NCBI GenBank assembly: GCA_947624555.1
Contig: CANQKW010000001.1
Coordinates: forward strand, 62,001 to 126,000
Origin: an uncultured Clostridia bacterium
Lineage (GTDB): Bacteria > Bacillota > Clostridia > Oscillospirales > Ruminococcaceae
Length of the DNA: 64,000 nt
Direction: 5' to 3'
The position numbers and the translations under genes are program-made. Each line of letters begins with the position of its first letter. The stretch's first letter is position 1. Positions 8,834-18,237 of this stretch are shown piece after piece. The notes beneath the pieces are model-generated. The model had not been told where the DNA came from. It did not search any database and was given only the letters and a program-made list of their open reading frames with translations.

Positions 8834-10372
8834 ATGATTTTTCTTAAAAAGATTTTGAAGAACATCTTCAACAGAACGACGGTTTGTATCTTCGGAATTA
8901 TATTCCAGATTTCATATTTTGCCTCTCTTTGCCTGGGAATGGGATATTATTACAACTATTCTTATATTCTCTTCCAGGCGCTTGGCGTGGTTGTTTCGAT
9001 GTATATCGTAAATCTCGACATAAATCCGAGTTTTAAAATAGCGTGGATTTTGGTAATAACGGCGTTCCCTATTTTCGGGGTAATGTTTTATATTTTTTTC
9101 GGCAACAGACGCTCAAGCGAAAAACTCCGCAAAAAAATGAGCCCTTATTTTGAAGCGGAAAAAAACTGTCTTGAACAGTCCGAAAGCGTTATGAAAAAAA
9201 TCGGCGAATGTTTTCCCGATTTTGAAAAGCAATCAAAATATCTTCATAATTTCGGCTGTTATCCCGTTTATGAAAACACGAAAACAGTTTATTTTTCAAG
9301 CGGAGAAGAAAAATTTGAGGCTCTCCTGAAAGAGATTGAGAAAGCAAAACGCTTTGTTTTTATAGAATATTTCATAATTCAAGAGGGAAAAATGTGGAAT
9401 TCGATACTTGATATACTTGAAAGAAAGGTCAAAGAAAATGTCGAAGTGCGTATAATTTACGATGATATAGGTTGTCTTTTGACTCTTCCCGAAAAATATG
9501 ATAAGGAGTTGGAAAGAAAAGGCATAAAATGCAGGATATTCAATAAATTCAAGCCTGTGATCTCCACAAGAATGAACAACCGCGACCACAGAAAAATATT
9601 TGTAATTGACGGAGAAACTGCTTTCACGGGAGGAATAAATCTCGCCGATGAGTATATAAACGAATTTGAAAAGCACGGTCACTGGAAAGATACGGCAATT
9701 ATGCTGAAAGGAAATGCCGTGAAAAGCTTTACGGCAATGTTTCTCACAATGTGGAATTATCTTGATGGAGCAGACTATGACAGCTATGACGGCTTTCTCA
9801 CAAGTCCCGAATACGGCAAAACAGAGGGATTTGTTATCCCGTATACCGACAATCCTCTTGACGACGAGCCTGTCGGAGAAAACGTTTATCTCGGCATAAT
9901 AAACGACGCACAAAAATATGTCTATATAACGACGCCCTATCTTGTTATCGACAATGAAATGCAGAATGCTCTGACTTTAGCAGCCAAAAGCGGAGTCGAC
10001 GTCAGAATAATAACTCCTCATATTCCCGATAAACGGTTTGTACACGCTGTCACAAGAGCACATTACAAAAAGCTCACAAGTCTCGGCGTGAAAATTTACG
10101 AATATATGCCGGGATTTATCCACTCGAAAAGCTTTGTATGTGACGACAAGTCCGCTGTCGTTGGAACGATAAATCTCGATTTTCGCAGTCTTTATCTTCA
10201 CTTTGAATGCGCTGCATTTATGTACAGGACAGAATGTATCTCCGATATTAAAGCCGATTTTTTTAAAACTCTTGAAGATTGCCGTGAAATAACCTATGAC
10301 GACTGTCTTAGCGTTAATATTTTCGTAAGAGCGATAAGGCTTGTATTAAAGCTTTTTGCTCCTATGATGTAA
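8834..10372 (+). CDS. cls: Cardiolipin synthase (two PLD/HKD domains)
   Basis: Two HxK motifs (DHRKIFVIDGETAFTGGINLADEY; HSKSFVCDDKSAVVGTINLDFRSLYLHFE) and N-terminal TM segments. ATG at 8834 chosen over TTG at 8810. Confidence 0.95.
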   Translation: MIFLKKILKNIFNRTTVCIFGIIFQISYFASLCLGMGYYYNYSYILFQALGVVVSMYIVNLDINPSFKIAWILVITAFPIFGVMFYIFFGNRRSSEKLRKKMSPYFEAEKNCLEQSESVMKKIGECFPDFEKQSKYLHNFGCYPVYENTKTVYFSSGEEKFEALLKEIEKAKRFVFIEYFIIQEGKMWNSILDILERKVKENVEVRIIYDDIGCLLTLPEKYDKELERKGIKCRIFNKFKPVISTRMNNRDHRKIFVIDGETAFTGGINLADEYINEFEKHGHWKDTAIMLKGNAVKSFTAMFLTMWNYLDGADYDSYDGFLTSPEYGKTEGFVIPYTDNPLDDEPVGENVYLGIINDAQKYVYITTPYLVIDNEMQNALTLAAKSGVDVRIITPHIPDKRFVHAVTRAHYKKLTSLGVKIYEYMPGFIHSKSFVCDDKSAVVGTINLDFRSLYLHFECAAFMYRTECISDIKADFFKTLEDCREITYDDCLSVNIFVRAIRLVLKLFAPMM

Positions 10373-10448
10373 AAATCAGAATAATATCTCCCGTGTTTTC
10401 ATATTAATAGAACTATGAAAACAAATAAATTCTTTCGGAGGTACAAAA

Positions 10449-11378
10449 ATGTCTGATTATCTGCCCGAAGGCTTTCTTATTAAATCAGCCGAAAATACTG
10501 CGTCAATAGCAACGCTTTCTTCCCTGTCAGAGGCGCAAAAAAACGGGAAAATCCTTGAGGCGCCCTGCCTTATCTGCGACAGCAAGCATAATCTTATCGT
10601 TGAGCTTGGCTGTATGCGGGGAATAATTCCCAGAGAAGAGGGCGCTCTTGGCATTTCTGAAGGCACTACAAAGGATATTGCTCTGATTTCACGGGTAAAC
10701 AAACCCGTATGTTTCGTCGTAAAAGACTTTTCCGCCGATGAAAACGGTGTAACTTATGCGATTTTATCACGCAGGGACGCTCAGAAAAAATGCCGTGAAA
10801 ATTATCTCAACAAGCTTACTCCGGGGGATATTATTCCTGCAAAAGTCACGCACCTTGAACAATTCGGCTGCTTTGTGGATATAGGCTGCGGCGTTCCTTC
10901 GCTTTTGCCGATAGATTTAATATCCGTATCAAGGATTTCTCACCCGTCAGACAGATTTTTTGTAGGTCAGAACATAAAAGCTGTTGTAAAAGCGTTTGAC
11001 GGCGACAGGATATGCCTTTCTCACAAGGAACTTCTGGGTACGTGGGAAGAAAACGCCTCGCTTTTTGAACAGGGCGAAACTGTCACGGGAATTGTCAGAT
11101 CGGTCGAGGAATACGGCGTTTTTGTAGAGCTTGCGCCAAATCTCGCAGGTCTTGCAGAGCCCAGAAACGACGTTTCGGTAAATCAACGTGCGTCGGTCTA
11201 CATAAAAGCAATAATCCCCGAAAAAATGAAAATAAAGCTCATTATCGTGAATGCGTCAGACACGTTTTTTCACGACAATGAGCCGAGATATTTCATTGAT
11301 TCGGGTCATATCAGCAAGTGGGTCTACTCTTCTCCGCTATGTCCGAAGAGAATTGAAACAGACTTTACTGCCCCTTGA
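10449..11378 (+). CDS. S1 RNA-binding domain protein (YabR-like position)
   Basis: S1 repeats: GDIIPAKVTHLEQFGCFVDIGCGVPSLLPI and GETVTGIVRSVEEYGVFVELAPNLAGLAEP. Confidence 0.85.
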   Translation: MSDYLPEGFLIKSAENTASIATLSSLSEAQKNGKILEAPCLICDSKHNLIVELGCMRGIIPREEGALGISEGTTKDIALISRVNKPVCFVVKDFSADENGVTYAILSRRDAQKKCRENYLNKLTPGDIIPAKVTHLEQFGCFVDIGCGVPSLLPIDLISVSRISHPSDRFFVGQNIKAVVKAFDGDRICLSHKELLGTWEENASLFEQGETVTGIVRSVEEYGVFVELAPNLAGLAEPRNDVSVNQRASVYIKAIIPEKMKIKLIIVNASDTFFHDNEPRYFIDSGHISKWVYSSPLCPKRIETDFTAP

Positions 11379-12612
11379 TTTTTTTCCAATATTCTTTTGC
11401 GTTATTTTCAAACTTGTTATCTCCAAAATGATAATAAACCTTATCCTTTAAATTATCGGGGAGATACTGCTGTTCAACATAATGATCGGGATAATCGTGC
11501 GGATAAAGGTAATGCTGTCCTTTAACAACGGCGTCCTCACCGTCACAATGCTTATTTTGAAGATTTCTGGGAAAATCGCCTGTAACACCGTTATGAACGT
11601 CTGCCAAAGCCTCATTTATAGCATTATATCCGCTGTTTGACTTTGGAGAAGTTGCAAGCAGTATAACGGCGTCGCCCAAAGGTATCCTTGCCTCCGGAAG
11701 TCCTAACTGCATTGCGCTGTCAACGCAGGCTTTTACAATCGGAATGGCCATAGGATAAGCAAGACCTATGTCCTCTGCGGCGATAACAAGCAATCTTCTC
11801 GACAGAGAAATAATATCGCCTGCCTCTATCAGCCTTGCCGCATAATGAAGTGCCGCATTCTCATCTGAACCCCGAATTGACTTCTGAAGAGCCGACAAAA
11901 GGTCATAATGCTGGTCGCCGTCACGGTCATAGCGCATATTGCTGCGCTGTGTAAGCTCTTTTGCAAGCTCAAGGTCAACCTTTCCGTTTTTGGCAGAAAC
12001 TGCACAAAGCTCCACGGTATTCAGGCATTTTCTGACATCGCCGCCGACGCCGTGACAGATATAATCCACAGCGTCATCATCAACGCAATACTCCTCGCCG
12101 GAATCCTTTGAGATTTCGGCGAAACCTCTTTTTACAGCTTTTTTCAGTTCATCGGGTTCAACAGGCTTAAATTCAAAAACCGTTGACCGTGATAAAATAG
12201 CGTTGTACACGTAAAAATAAGGATTTTCCGTAGTAGATGCGATAAGAGTAATACTGCCGTTTTCAATATATTCCAGCAAACTCTGCTGCTGTTTTTTATT
12301 GAGGTACTGTATTTCATCAAGATACAGCAAAATTCCGTTTGAGCCCAAAAAGGTATCTATCTCAGAAACTATATCTTTAATATCCGACGTTGAGGCGGAC
12401 GTACCGTTGAGCTTATGCAGGCGCATATTTGCCGACTCTGCAATAATTCTTGCAATAGTGGTCTTGCCCACACCCGAAGGACCGTAAAAAATCATATTCG
12501 GTATCTTACCCGACTGAATAATTTTAAGCAGAGGCTTTCCCTCTCCGAGAAGATGAGGCTGTCCGACTACATCGGAAAGAGTTTTCGGGCGGATTTTATC
12601 TGCTAAAGGCAT
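11365..12612 (-). CDS. rarA: Replication-associated recombination protein A (MgsA/RarA AAA+ ATPase)
   Basis: MPLADKIRPKTLSDVVGQPHLLGEGKPL...MIFYGPSGVGKTTIARIIAE...LYLDEIQYLNKKQQQSLL. Confidence 0.95.
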   Translation of the reverse strand: MPLADKIRPKTLSDVVGQPHLLGEGKPLLKIIQSGKIPNMIFYGPSGVGKTTIARIIAESANMRLHKLNGTSASTSDIKDIVSEIDTFLGSNGILLYLDEIQYLNKKQQQSLLEYIENGSITLIASTTENPYFYVYNAILSRSTVFEFKPVEPDELKKAVKRGFAEISKDSGEEYCVDDDAVDYICHGVGGDVRKCLNTVELCAVSAKNGKVDLELAKELTQRSNMRYDRDGDQHYDLLSALQKSIRGSDENAALHYAARLIEAGDIISLSRRLLVIAAEDIGLAYPMAIPIVKACVDSAMQLGLPEARIPLGDAVILLATSPKSNSGYNAINEALADVHNGVTGDFPRNLQNKHCDGEDAVVKGQHYLYPHDYPDHYVEQQYLPDNLKDKVYYHFGDNKFENNAKEYWKKIKGQ

Positions 12613-12614
12613 AT

Positions 12615-13766
12615 TTATCTTCCTCTGTGTTCTGCCAGAAGAGCGTTGATTTTCTCAATCGGGTCAATAACGCTGCTTACAGAAGTATCGTGATTGAGAG
12701 AGGCAATAAAATAAGCAAGATACTTTGAAACGTCAACTTCCTTGAACCACTCTCTCTGACGAAGTTCGGGCGAACGGTAAGTAAGATTTGTGCCGAAAAC
12801 AGCACTGAGCATACCCTGCTCATAAGCCTTATCAAACTGTTCAAGTCCATTGGTGAAAATACCGTAAGTCGCATACGCAAAGAAACGCTTTGCTTTGCGC
12901 TTTCTAAGCTCTTTTGCAATATCAAGCATAGATTCACCGCTTGAAATAATATCATCTGCAACGAAAACAGTCTTTCCCTCAACGTCCGAACCTAAGTATT
13001 CGTGAGCAACAATGGGGTTTCTGCCGTTTACTATCTGAGAGTAATCACGGCGCTTATAAAACATTCCCATTTCAACGCCCAAAACCGACGCATAAAACAT
13101 ATTTCTGTTCAGCGCACCCTCGTCGGGACTGATTATCATAAAACTATCCTTATTTACAACCAGATCGGGAAACGACTTGAACATCGTTTTAAGCACCTGA
13201 TATGAAGGAATGACATTATCAAATCCCATAAGCGGAACAGCGTTGCAGACACGGGGGTCGTGAGCGTCTACCGTAATAACGTTTGCAACACCCATTGCGT
13301 GCAGTTCCTGCAGCATAACTGCGCAGTCGAGGCTCTCACGGTAAGAGCGTCTGTGCTGACGTCCGCCGTAAAGCAGCGGCATAATAACGTTAATTCTGTG
13401 AGGTTTTCCGCTTGCAGCCTGAATAATACGCTTTAGATCAGCATAATGGTCGTCCGGCGACATATAGTTTTCCTGGTCAAAAAGCTTATACTTGCAGCTG
13501 TAATTTCCAACATCTACAAGAATAAACAAATCTTTTCCCCGAACAGTGCTTTTTATAAGTCCCTTTGCGTCACCTGAAGAAAAACGGGGACATTCGCTCT
13601 CGATTATAAAGTTGTCATAAGGCTTTCCGTTGCGCTCTGCCCAGCGGATAAGATAGTTGTTTATTCTGGAGGCAAGCTCTTCTGTGCCCCGCATAGCTAT
13701 AAGACCTATAGGAGCGACTTCGTTGTATTCGCGGTAAAGCACTTCCGTATTTTTAACAGTTGTCAT
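12615..13766 (-). CDS. prs: Ribose-phosphate pyrophosphokinase-family protein (long, divergent, 383 aa)
   Basis: VANVITVDAHDPRVCNAVPLMGFDNVIPSYQV; VFVADDIISSGESMLDIAKELRKRKAKRFFAYATYGIFTNGLEQFDKA, PRPP synthetase-type phosphoribosyl-binding loop. Confidence 0.85.
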   Translation of the reverse strand: MTTVKNTEVLYREYNEVAPIGLIAMRGTEELASRINNYLIRWAERNGKPYDNFIIESECPRFSSGDAKGLIKSTVRGKDLFILVDVGNYSCKYKLFDQENYMSPDDHYADLKRIIQAASGKPHRINVIMPLLYGGRQHRRSYRESLDCAVMLQELHAMGVANVITVDAHDPRVCNAVPLMGFDNVIPSYQVLKTMFKSFPDLVVNKDSFMIISPDEGALNRNMFYASVLGVEMGMFYKRRDYSQIVNGRNPIVAHEYLGSDVEGKTVFVADDIISSGESMLDIAKELRKRKAKRFFAYATYGIFTNGLEQFDKAYEQGMLSAVFGTNLTYRSPELRQREWFKEVDVSKYLAYFIASLNHDTSVSSVIDPIEKINALLAEHRGR

Positions 13767-13817
13767 TTTTGTCCTTCCTTTTCAATCCGTTTTGACGCTT
13801 TGAAGTAACATCATATT

Positions 13818-14366
13818 TCATTTGCAGAAATCCTGTGTACTTCCATAAGCGCAAAACCGAGAAAATTTGTTCCCTTCCAAAAAAAACGGGTTTTCAATGT
13901 TAATGTCGTTTTCAGTCAAACCTATGCCCCATATTCTGTCCAAAGGAGATGCTTCAACAAGAATTCTGTTCCCCGTATCAAGCAGAAAAGCCTTTAAATC
14001 CTCGTTTTGCGAAAATTTGGCAATATTTCCCTCGATAACGATTTGACAGCATTTCTCGTCCCAAGTTTTCTGAACAAATCCTGCGACGGTTCTTCCGAGT
14101 TTTTGAAACTCGTGCGGATGATTTGCCGACATAATTGCATTATATGTTTTATTATCGCCGAAAATCAGTGATTTTTGAGCCATCATATACTGCTCTGCGG
14201 TATTGTATTCCACGCCGTCAACAGTAAATTTACAGTCCCACCACTGACTTAAACAAGCCTTTGAAACGCTTTGGTCATATTCGGGTTTTCCGCTCCAAAA
14301 GAACACATATTTCAAGCGCTCTCCCGAAACGAAAAGTTCACGAACATAGTTCAAATCATATTTCAT
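13818..14366 (-). CDS. NADAR-family (YbiA-like) N-glycosidase domain protein
   Basis: FFWSGKPEYDQSVSKACLSQWWDCKFTVDGVEYNTAEQYMMAQKSLIFGDNKTYNAIMSANHPHEFQKLGRTVAGFVQKTWDEKCCQIVIEGNIAKFSQN...LVEASPLDRIWGIGL. Confidence 0.93.
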   Translation of the reverse strand: MKYDLNYVRELFVSGERLKYVFFWSGKPEYDQSVSKACLSQWWDCKFTVDGVEYNTAEQYMMAQKSLIFGDNKTYNAIMSANHPHEFQKLGRTVAGFVQKTWDEKCCQIVIEGNIAKFSQNEDLKAFLLDTGNRILVEASPLDRIWGIGLTENDINIENPFFLEGNKFSRFCAYGSTQDFCK

Positions 14367-15619
14367 TACTCATAAAGCGGATATTTATTTGTAAGCTCTA
14401 CTACCATTGAGCGAACCTTTTCTGCGCTGCCCTCGAAATCCTTTGCGGTGAGATAGATGCACTCGCCGATTATCTTCATATCTTCCTCTTTCAGACCTCT
14501 TGTGGTCACAGCAGGAGTACCGATACGCACGCCGCTGGTATAAGCGGGTTTCTGCGGATCATTGGGGATAGCGTTCTTGTTTACCGTGATATAAACGGCA
14601 TCAAGGTTGGTTTCAAGCTCCTTGCCTGTAATATTGAACGGGCGAAGGTCAACGAGCATAAGATGATTGTCCGTGCCGCCCGAAACAAGATTAAATCCCT
14701 TTTCAAGCAAGGTATCGGCAAGAACTTTGGCGTTCTTTACAATCTGCTCGCCGTATGCCTTAAATTCGGGTTTAAGCGCCTCTCCAAAGCATACCGCCTT
14801 AGCAGCGATAACGTGCATAAGAGGACCTCCCTGTGTGCCGGGGAAAATAGCGGAATTTATCTTCTTCGCAAGATACTCGTTATTTGTCAGGATAAGACCG
14901 CCTCTGGGTCCTCGGAGAGTTTTATGAGTAGTTGTCGTTACAATATCCGCATAAGGAACGGGACTTGCGTGCTGACCTGATGCCACAAGACCTGCAATAT
15001 GCGCCATATCGACCATAAGATAAGCGCCGACAGCTCTTGCGATAGCAGAAAGCTTTTCAAAATCAATAGCTCTCGGATAAGCAGACGCTCCTGCTACGAT
15101 AAGCTTAGGCTTGCACTTGTTAGCCTGCTTATAAAGCTCCTCATAATCAATAAAACCGTCGTCGTTTGTGCCGTAGGGTACAAAATTGAAATACTTACCT
15201 GAAATATTTACAGGAGATCCGTGAGTAAGGTGACCTCCGTGTGCAAGGCTCATACCCATAACCGTATCGCCGGGCTGAAGAAGAGCAACATAAACCGCTG
15301 TATTAGCCTGCGCTCCCGAATGAGCCTGTACATTTGCAAATTTTGCGCCAAAGAGTTTCTTTGCACGCTCTATCGCTATATTTTCAACAATATCCACGTC
15401 CTCGCAGCCGCCGTAGTAGCGCTTTCCGGGATAGCCTTCAGCGTATTTGTTTGTCAGAACGCTGCCCATTGCCGCCATAACAGCAGGAGAAACGATATTC
15501 TCACTTGCAATCAACTCAAGATTTCTCTTCTGACGTTTAAGCTCAAGACCCATAGCGTCGGCTACTTCCTTGTCGTAGTTTCCGAGAAAACCGATAGTAT
15601 CCACCAAATCGTTATACAT
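14366..15619 (-). CDS. glyA: Serine hydroxymethyltransferase
   Basis: [51 protein letters not shown] site [14 protein letters not shown]. Confidence 0.98.
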   Translation of the reverse strand: MYNDLVDTIGFLGNYDKEVADAMGLELKRQKRNLELIASENIVSPAVMAAMGSVLTNKYAEGYPGKRYYGGCEDVDIVENIAIERAKKLFGAKFANVQAHSGAQANTAVYVALLQPGDTVMGMSLAHGGHLTHGSPVNISGKYFNFVPYGTNDDGFIDYEELYKQANKCKPKLIVAGASAYPRAIDFEKLSAIARAVGAYLMVDMAHIAGLVASGQHASPVPYADIVTTTTHKTLRGPRGGLILTNNEYLAKKINSAIFPGTQGGPLMHVIAAKAVCFGEALKPEFKAYGEQIVKNAKVLADTLLEKGFNLVSGGTDNHLMLVDLRPFNITGKELETNLDAVYITVNKNAIPNDPQKPAYTSGVRIGTPAVTTRGLKEEDMKIIGECIYLTAKDFEGSAEKVRSMVVELTNKYPLYE

Positions 15620-15727
15620 AATAAATCTCCTTTCAGATATAAAAAATACACCTATTTTAGTTTACCATATAATGCGAATTTTTTCAAGTGTTTTTGCAAA
15701 ATTTACGTAAATTTTGAGGTTTTTCTT

Positions 15728-16834
15728 TCAGATATTGCCCATAATTAATTCAAATACCAACAAAACGCCCAAAAAAGCAAAATTATATATCGTAAATTCT
15801 GCGAAATATCTTCCCTTTGAGGCATTTTCAGAGTGAGCGTAAAGCTTAAACGAAATAAGGCTTGCCAAAGACGCAATAAGCGTGCCCATACCGCCGATAT
15901 TTACTCCCAAAAGCAGCAAATCCGATTTCTCCGTAAATCCCGAAAGCATAATCGAGCAAGGTACATTACTGATTATTTGAGAAAGTCCGCAGGCGACAAG
16001 CAGTTCCCTGCCGTTTAAAATCGAGCTTATCAGTTCTCTTACCTGAGGAACAGCGGAAATATTTCCCACAAAGACAAAAAAGCATATAAAGGTTGCCAGC
16101 AAAGCATAATCGGGTTTTGCCAGAATTTTATAATCGAAAATAATCGCCGCCAAAAGCGTTACGACAAGTGTTATTCTGTAGTCAAGGACCTTTGCGACCG
16201 TGCAGATACAAACAGCAAAAACTACAGCGTAAACAAAAAAATTGCGTGACGGCTTAAATTCCGATATATTTTCGCATTGTTCAATTTTTTCCTTGGGGAC
16301 AAAAACAAGCGAAATCATTATCAGAGCAAGGCTTACCGCACTTATCGGCAGCATTACCGAAAAAAAGTCCGTCAGAGAGTAGTTGTAATGCGAATAAATA
16401 AACAAATTCTGAGGATTTCCGATAGGAGTTACCATTGAACCCAGATTTGCGGCTGCCGTTTCAAGGACAATGCACCTCACAGTGACCTTTTTCCTGCCCT
16501 TGAACAGCATAAGCGTAAGCGGAACAAAAGTCAGCAATCCCACGTCGTTCGTTATAAACATTGACATAAAAAAGCACAGCATAACCAATGCCGCTGACAG
16601 GGAACGCGTGTTTTTAAATCTGCCTGTGAGCTTTGATGACAGGAAGTCAAAAAGACCTGTTTTTCCAAAGCCCTGCACTGTTACCATTAAGCAAAATAAA
16701 ATTGCAATAACCGAATAATCTATGTAGCCGATATAATTTTCGTTCGGCGGAGTAACTATCATTGAAAGCAAGGCTAAAATAAACGCTATGCAAAGAACGG
16801 TTTCGTTCTTTATGAATTTAAGAATTTTAGACAT
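15728..16834 (-). CDS. SLC13/ArsB-NhaD superfamily membrane permease
   Basis: Multi-TM; TNDVGLLTFVPLTLMLF and AAANLGSMVTPIGNPQNLFIY motifs of the ion transporter superfamily. Confidence 0.85.
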   Translation of the reverse strand: MSKILKFIKNETVLCIAFILALLSMIVTPPNENYIGYIDYSVIAILFCLMVTVQGFGKTGLFDFLSSKLTGRFKNTRSLSAALVMLCFFMSMFITNDVGLLTFVPLTLMLFKGRKKVTVRCIVLETAAANLGSMVTPIGNPQNLFIYSHYNYSLTDFFSVMLPISAVSLALIMISLVFVPKEKIEQCENISEFKPSRNFFVYAVVFAVCICTVAKVLDYRITLVVTLLAAIIFDYKILAKPDYALLATFICFFVFVGNISAVPQVRELISSILNGRELLVACGLSQIISNVPCSIMLSGFTEKSDLLLLGVNIGGMGTLIASLASLISFKLYAHSENASKGRYFAEFTIYNFAFLGVLLVFELIMGNI

Positions 16835-16987
16835 TTTTACACCCTTTCAAGGTTAATTTTGTTGGTATATCACGATTTTATTCTGTGCTGAAAACAATTA
16901 ATTTTGATCGCAAAAATTCTTGACCTAATCGGGACAATAGTATTATATCACTTCGGAGTATTAAATTCAATATTTTTTCAAAATATC

Positions 16988-17016
16988 TTGAAAATCAACA
17001 TTATTTTTGATATAAT
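16988..17016 (+). promoter_or_regulatory. sigma-A-like promoter for pyrB
   Basis: TTGAAA-17 nt-TATAAT, then an ~80 nt leader. Confidence 0.7.
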
Positions 17017-17100
17017 GTTAAGAAGGAAAGCTGATTTTGTATTTCTCCCCTGTCGTACGGCAGGGAAAAATATGGAAGTAAGAAAAGGAAGGCGATAGTT

Positions 17101-18174
17101 TTGCAGTATAATCATCTTATTGATATGGACGATTACTCGGTTGCACAGTGGAATGAAATCGTGGCTCTTGCGGAGAAAATCAAGGCTAATCCCGAAGAGT
17201 TTTCGGAAAAATGCAGGGGCAAGATTATGGCAACGCTCTTCTATGAACCGTCGACACGTACCCAGATGAGCTTTCAGGCGGCTATGATAAGGCTTGGCGG
17301 AAATATTATAGGATTTGACAATCCCGGAAATTCTTCCGTTGCAAAGGGCGAAAACTTAAAGGATACCATTAAAATCGTAAGCACGTATTCGGATATACTT
17401 GTAATGAGGCATAATCAGGAAGGCTCTGCAAAAGCAGCAGCGCTTTGTGCGGACTGTCACGTAATAAACGCAGGCGACGGCGGACATCTCCACCCAACAC
17501 AGACGCTTACCGATTTACTCACGCTGAAATCTGAACTCGGACGTCTGGACAACCTTACTGTCGGTCTTTGCGGCGATTTAAAATACGGCAGAACGGTACA
17601 TTCGCTCGTAAAAGCGCTTTCCTGCTATCCGAACAATAAATTTGTACTTATCTCCACAGAAACTCTTTCACTTCCCTCTTACATAAAGGATTTCATTTCT
17701 TCCCACAAGAGCAGCTTTATTGAGGTTAAAACAATTGACGAATGTATCGGAAAGCTTGATATGCTCTATATGACGAGAATACAGCGTGAGCGTTTTGACA
17801 GCGACGAGGAATATGAACGTCAGAAAAACGTTTATTGCCTTACTAAGGACAAAATGCAGTACGCACGAAAAGATATGGTGGTTATGCACCCCCTGCCCAG
17901 GGTAAACGAAATTGAGGTTGCCGTGGACGACGACCCCCGTGCTGCGTATTTCCGTCAGGCAAACAACGGAATGTACGTGAGAATGGCGCTTATTCTTACT
18001 ACAATAAATCTGACGCCAAAGACTAAGCCTCTTCTTATGGGTGAGATACATAAAAATGTGTGCTGTACGAACCCGAAATGCGTTACTCAAACGGAAAAAT
18101 ATCTTCCGCACAGCTTTATCAGATACGGAGATATTCTGATTTGCGAGTACTGCGACGAACGTATACTTCTTTGA
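17101..18174 (+). CDS. pyrB: Aspartate carbamoyltransferase with C-terminal PyrI-like Cys4 zinc module
   Basis: Carbamoyl-phosphate loop FYEPSTRTQMSFQAAMIRLGG; VMHPLPRVNEI; C-terminal CTNPKCVTQTEKYLPHSFIRYGDILICEYC. TTG start with AAGGAAGG 8 nt upstream. Confidence 0.95.
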   Translation: MQYNHLIDMDDYSVAQWNEIVALAEKIKANPEEFSEKCRGKIMATLFYEPSTRTQMSFQAAMIRLGGNIIGFDNPGNSSVAKGENLKDTIKIVSTYSDILVMRHNQEGSAKAAALCADCHVINAGDGGHLHPTQTLTDLLTLKSELGRLDNLTVGLCGDLKYGRTVHSLVKALSCYPNNKFVLISTETLSLPSYIKDFISSHKSSFIEVKTIDECIGKLDMLYMTRIQRERFDSDEEYERQKNVYCLTKDKMQYARKDMVVMHPLPRVNEIEVAVDDDPRAAYFRQANNGMYVRMALILTTINLTPKTKPLLMGEIHKNVCCTNPKCVTQTEKYLPHSFIRYGDILICEYCDERILL

Positions 18175-18180
18175 TAAATA

Positions 18181-18210
18181 AAGCTCCCAGCAGTGTCGGG
18201 GAGCTTTTTT
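18181..18210 (+). terminator. Rho-independent terminator after pyrB
   Basis: AAGCTCCC-agcagtgtc-GGGGAGCTTTTTT. Confidence 0.85.
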
Positions 18211-18237
18211 GCGAAAATTTTGCCCGTAAAATCGGTT

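Noticed and set aside
9296-9913. 205-aa minus-strand ORF inside cls
   Set aside because: Antisense to two-HKD cardiolipin synthase; no domain signal.
13818-14366. NADAR gene considered as part of a DarTG-like toxin-antitoxin or defence system
   Set aside because: No ADP-ribosyltransferase or other defence gene nearby; neighbours are glyA and prs.
17041-17071. pyrB leader hairpin considered as a PyrR-binding attenuator
   Set aside because: No recognisable PyrR binding-loop consensus and no U-tract terminator after the dyad.
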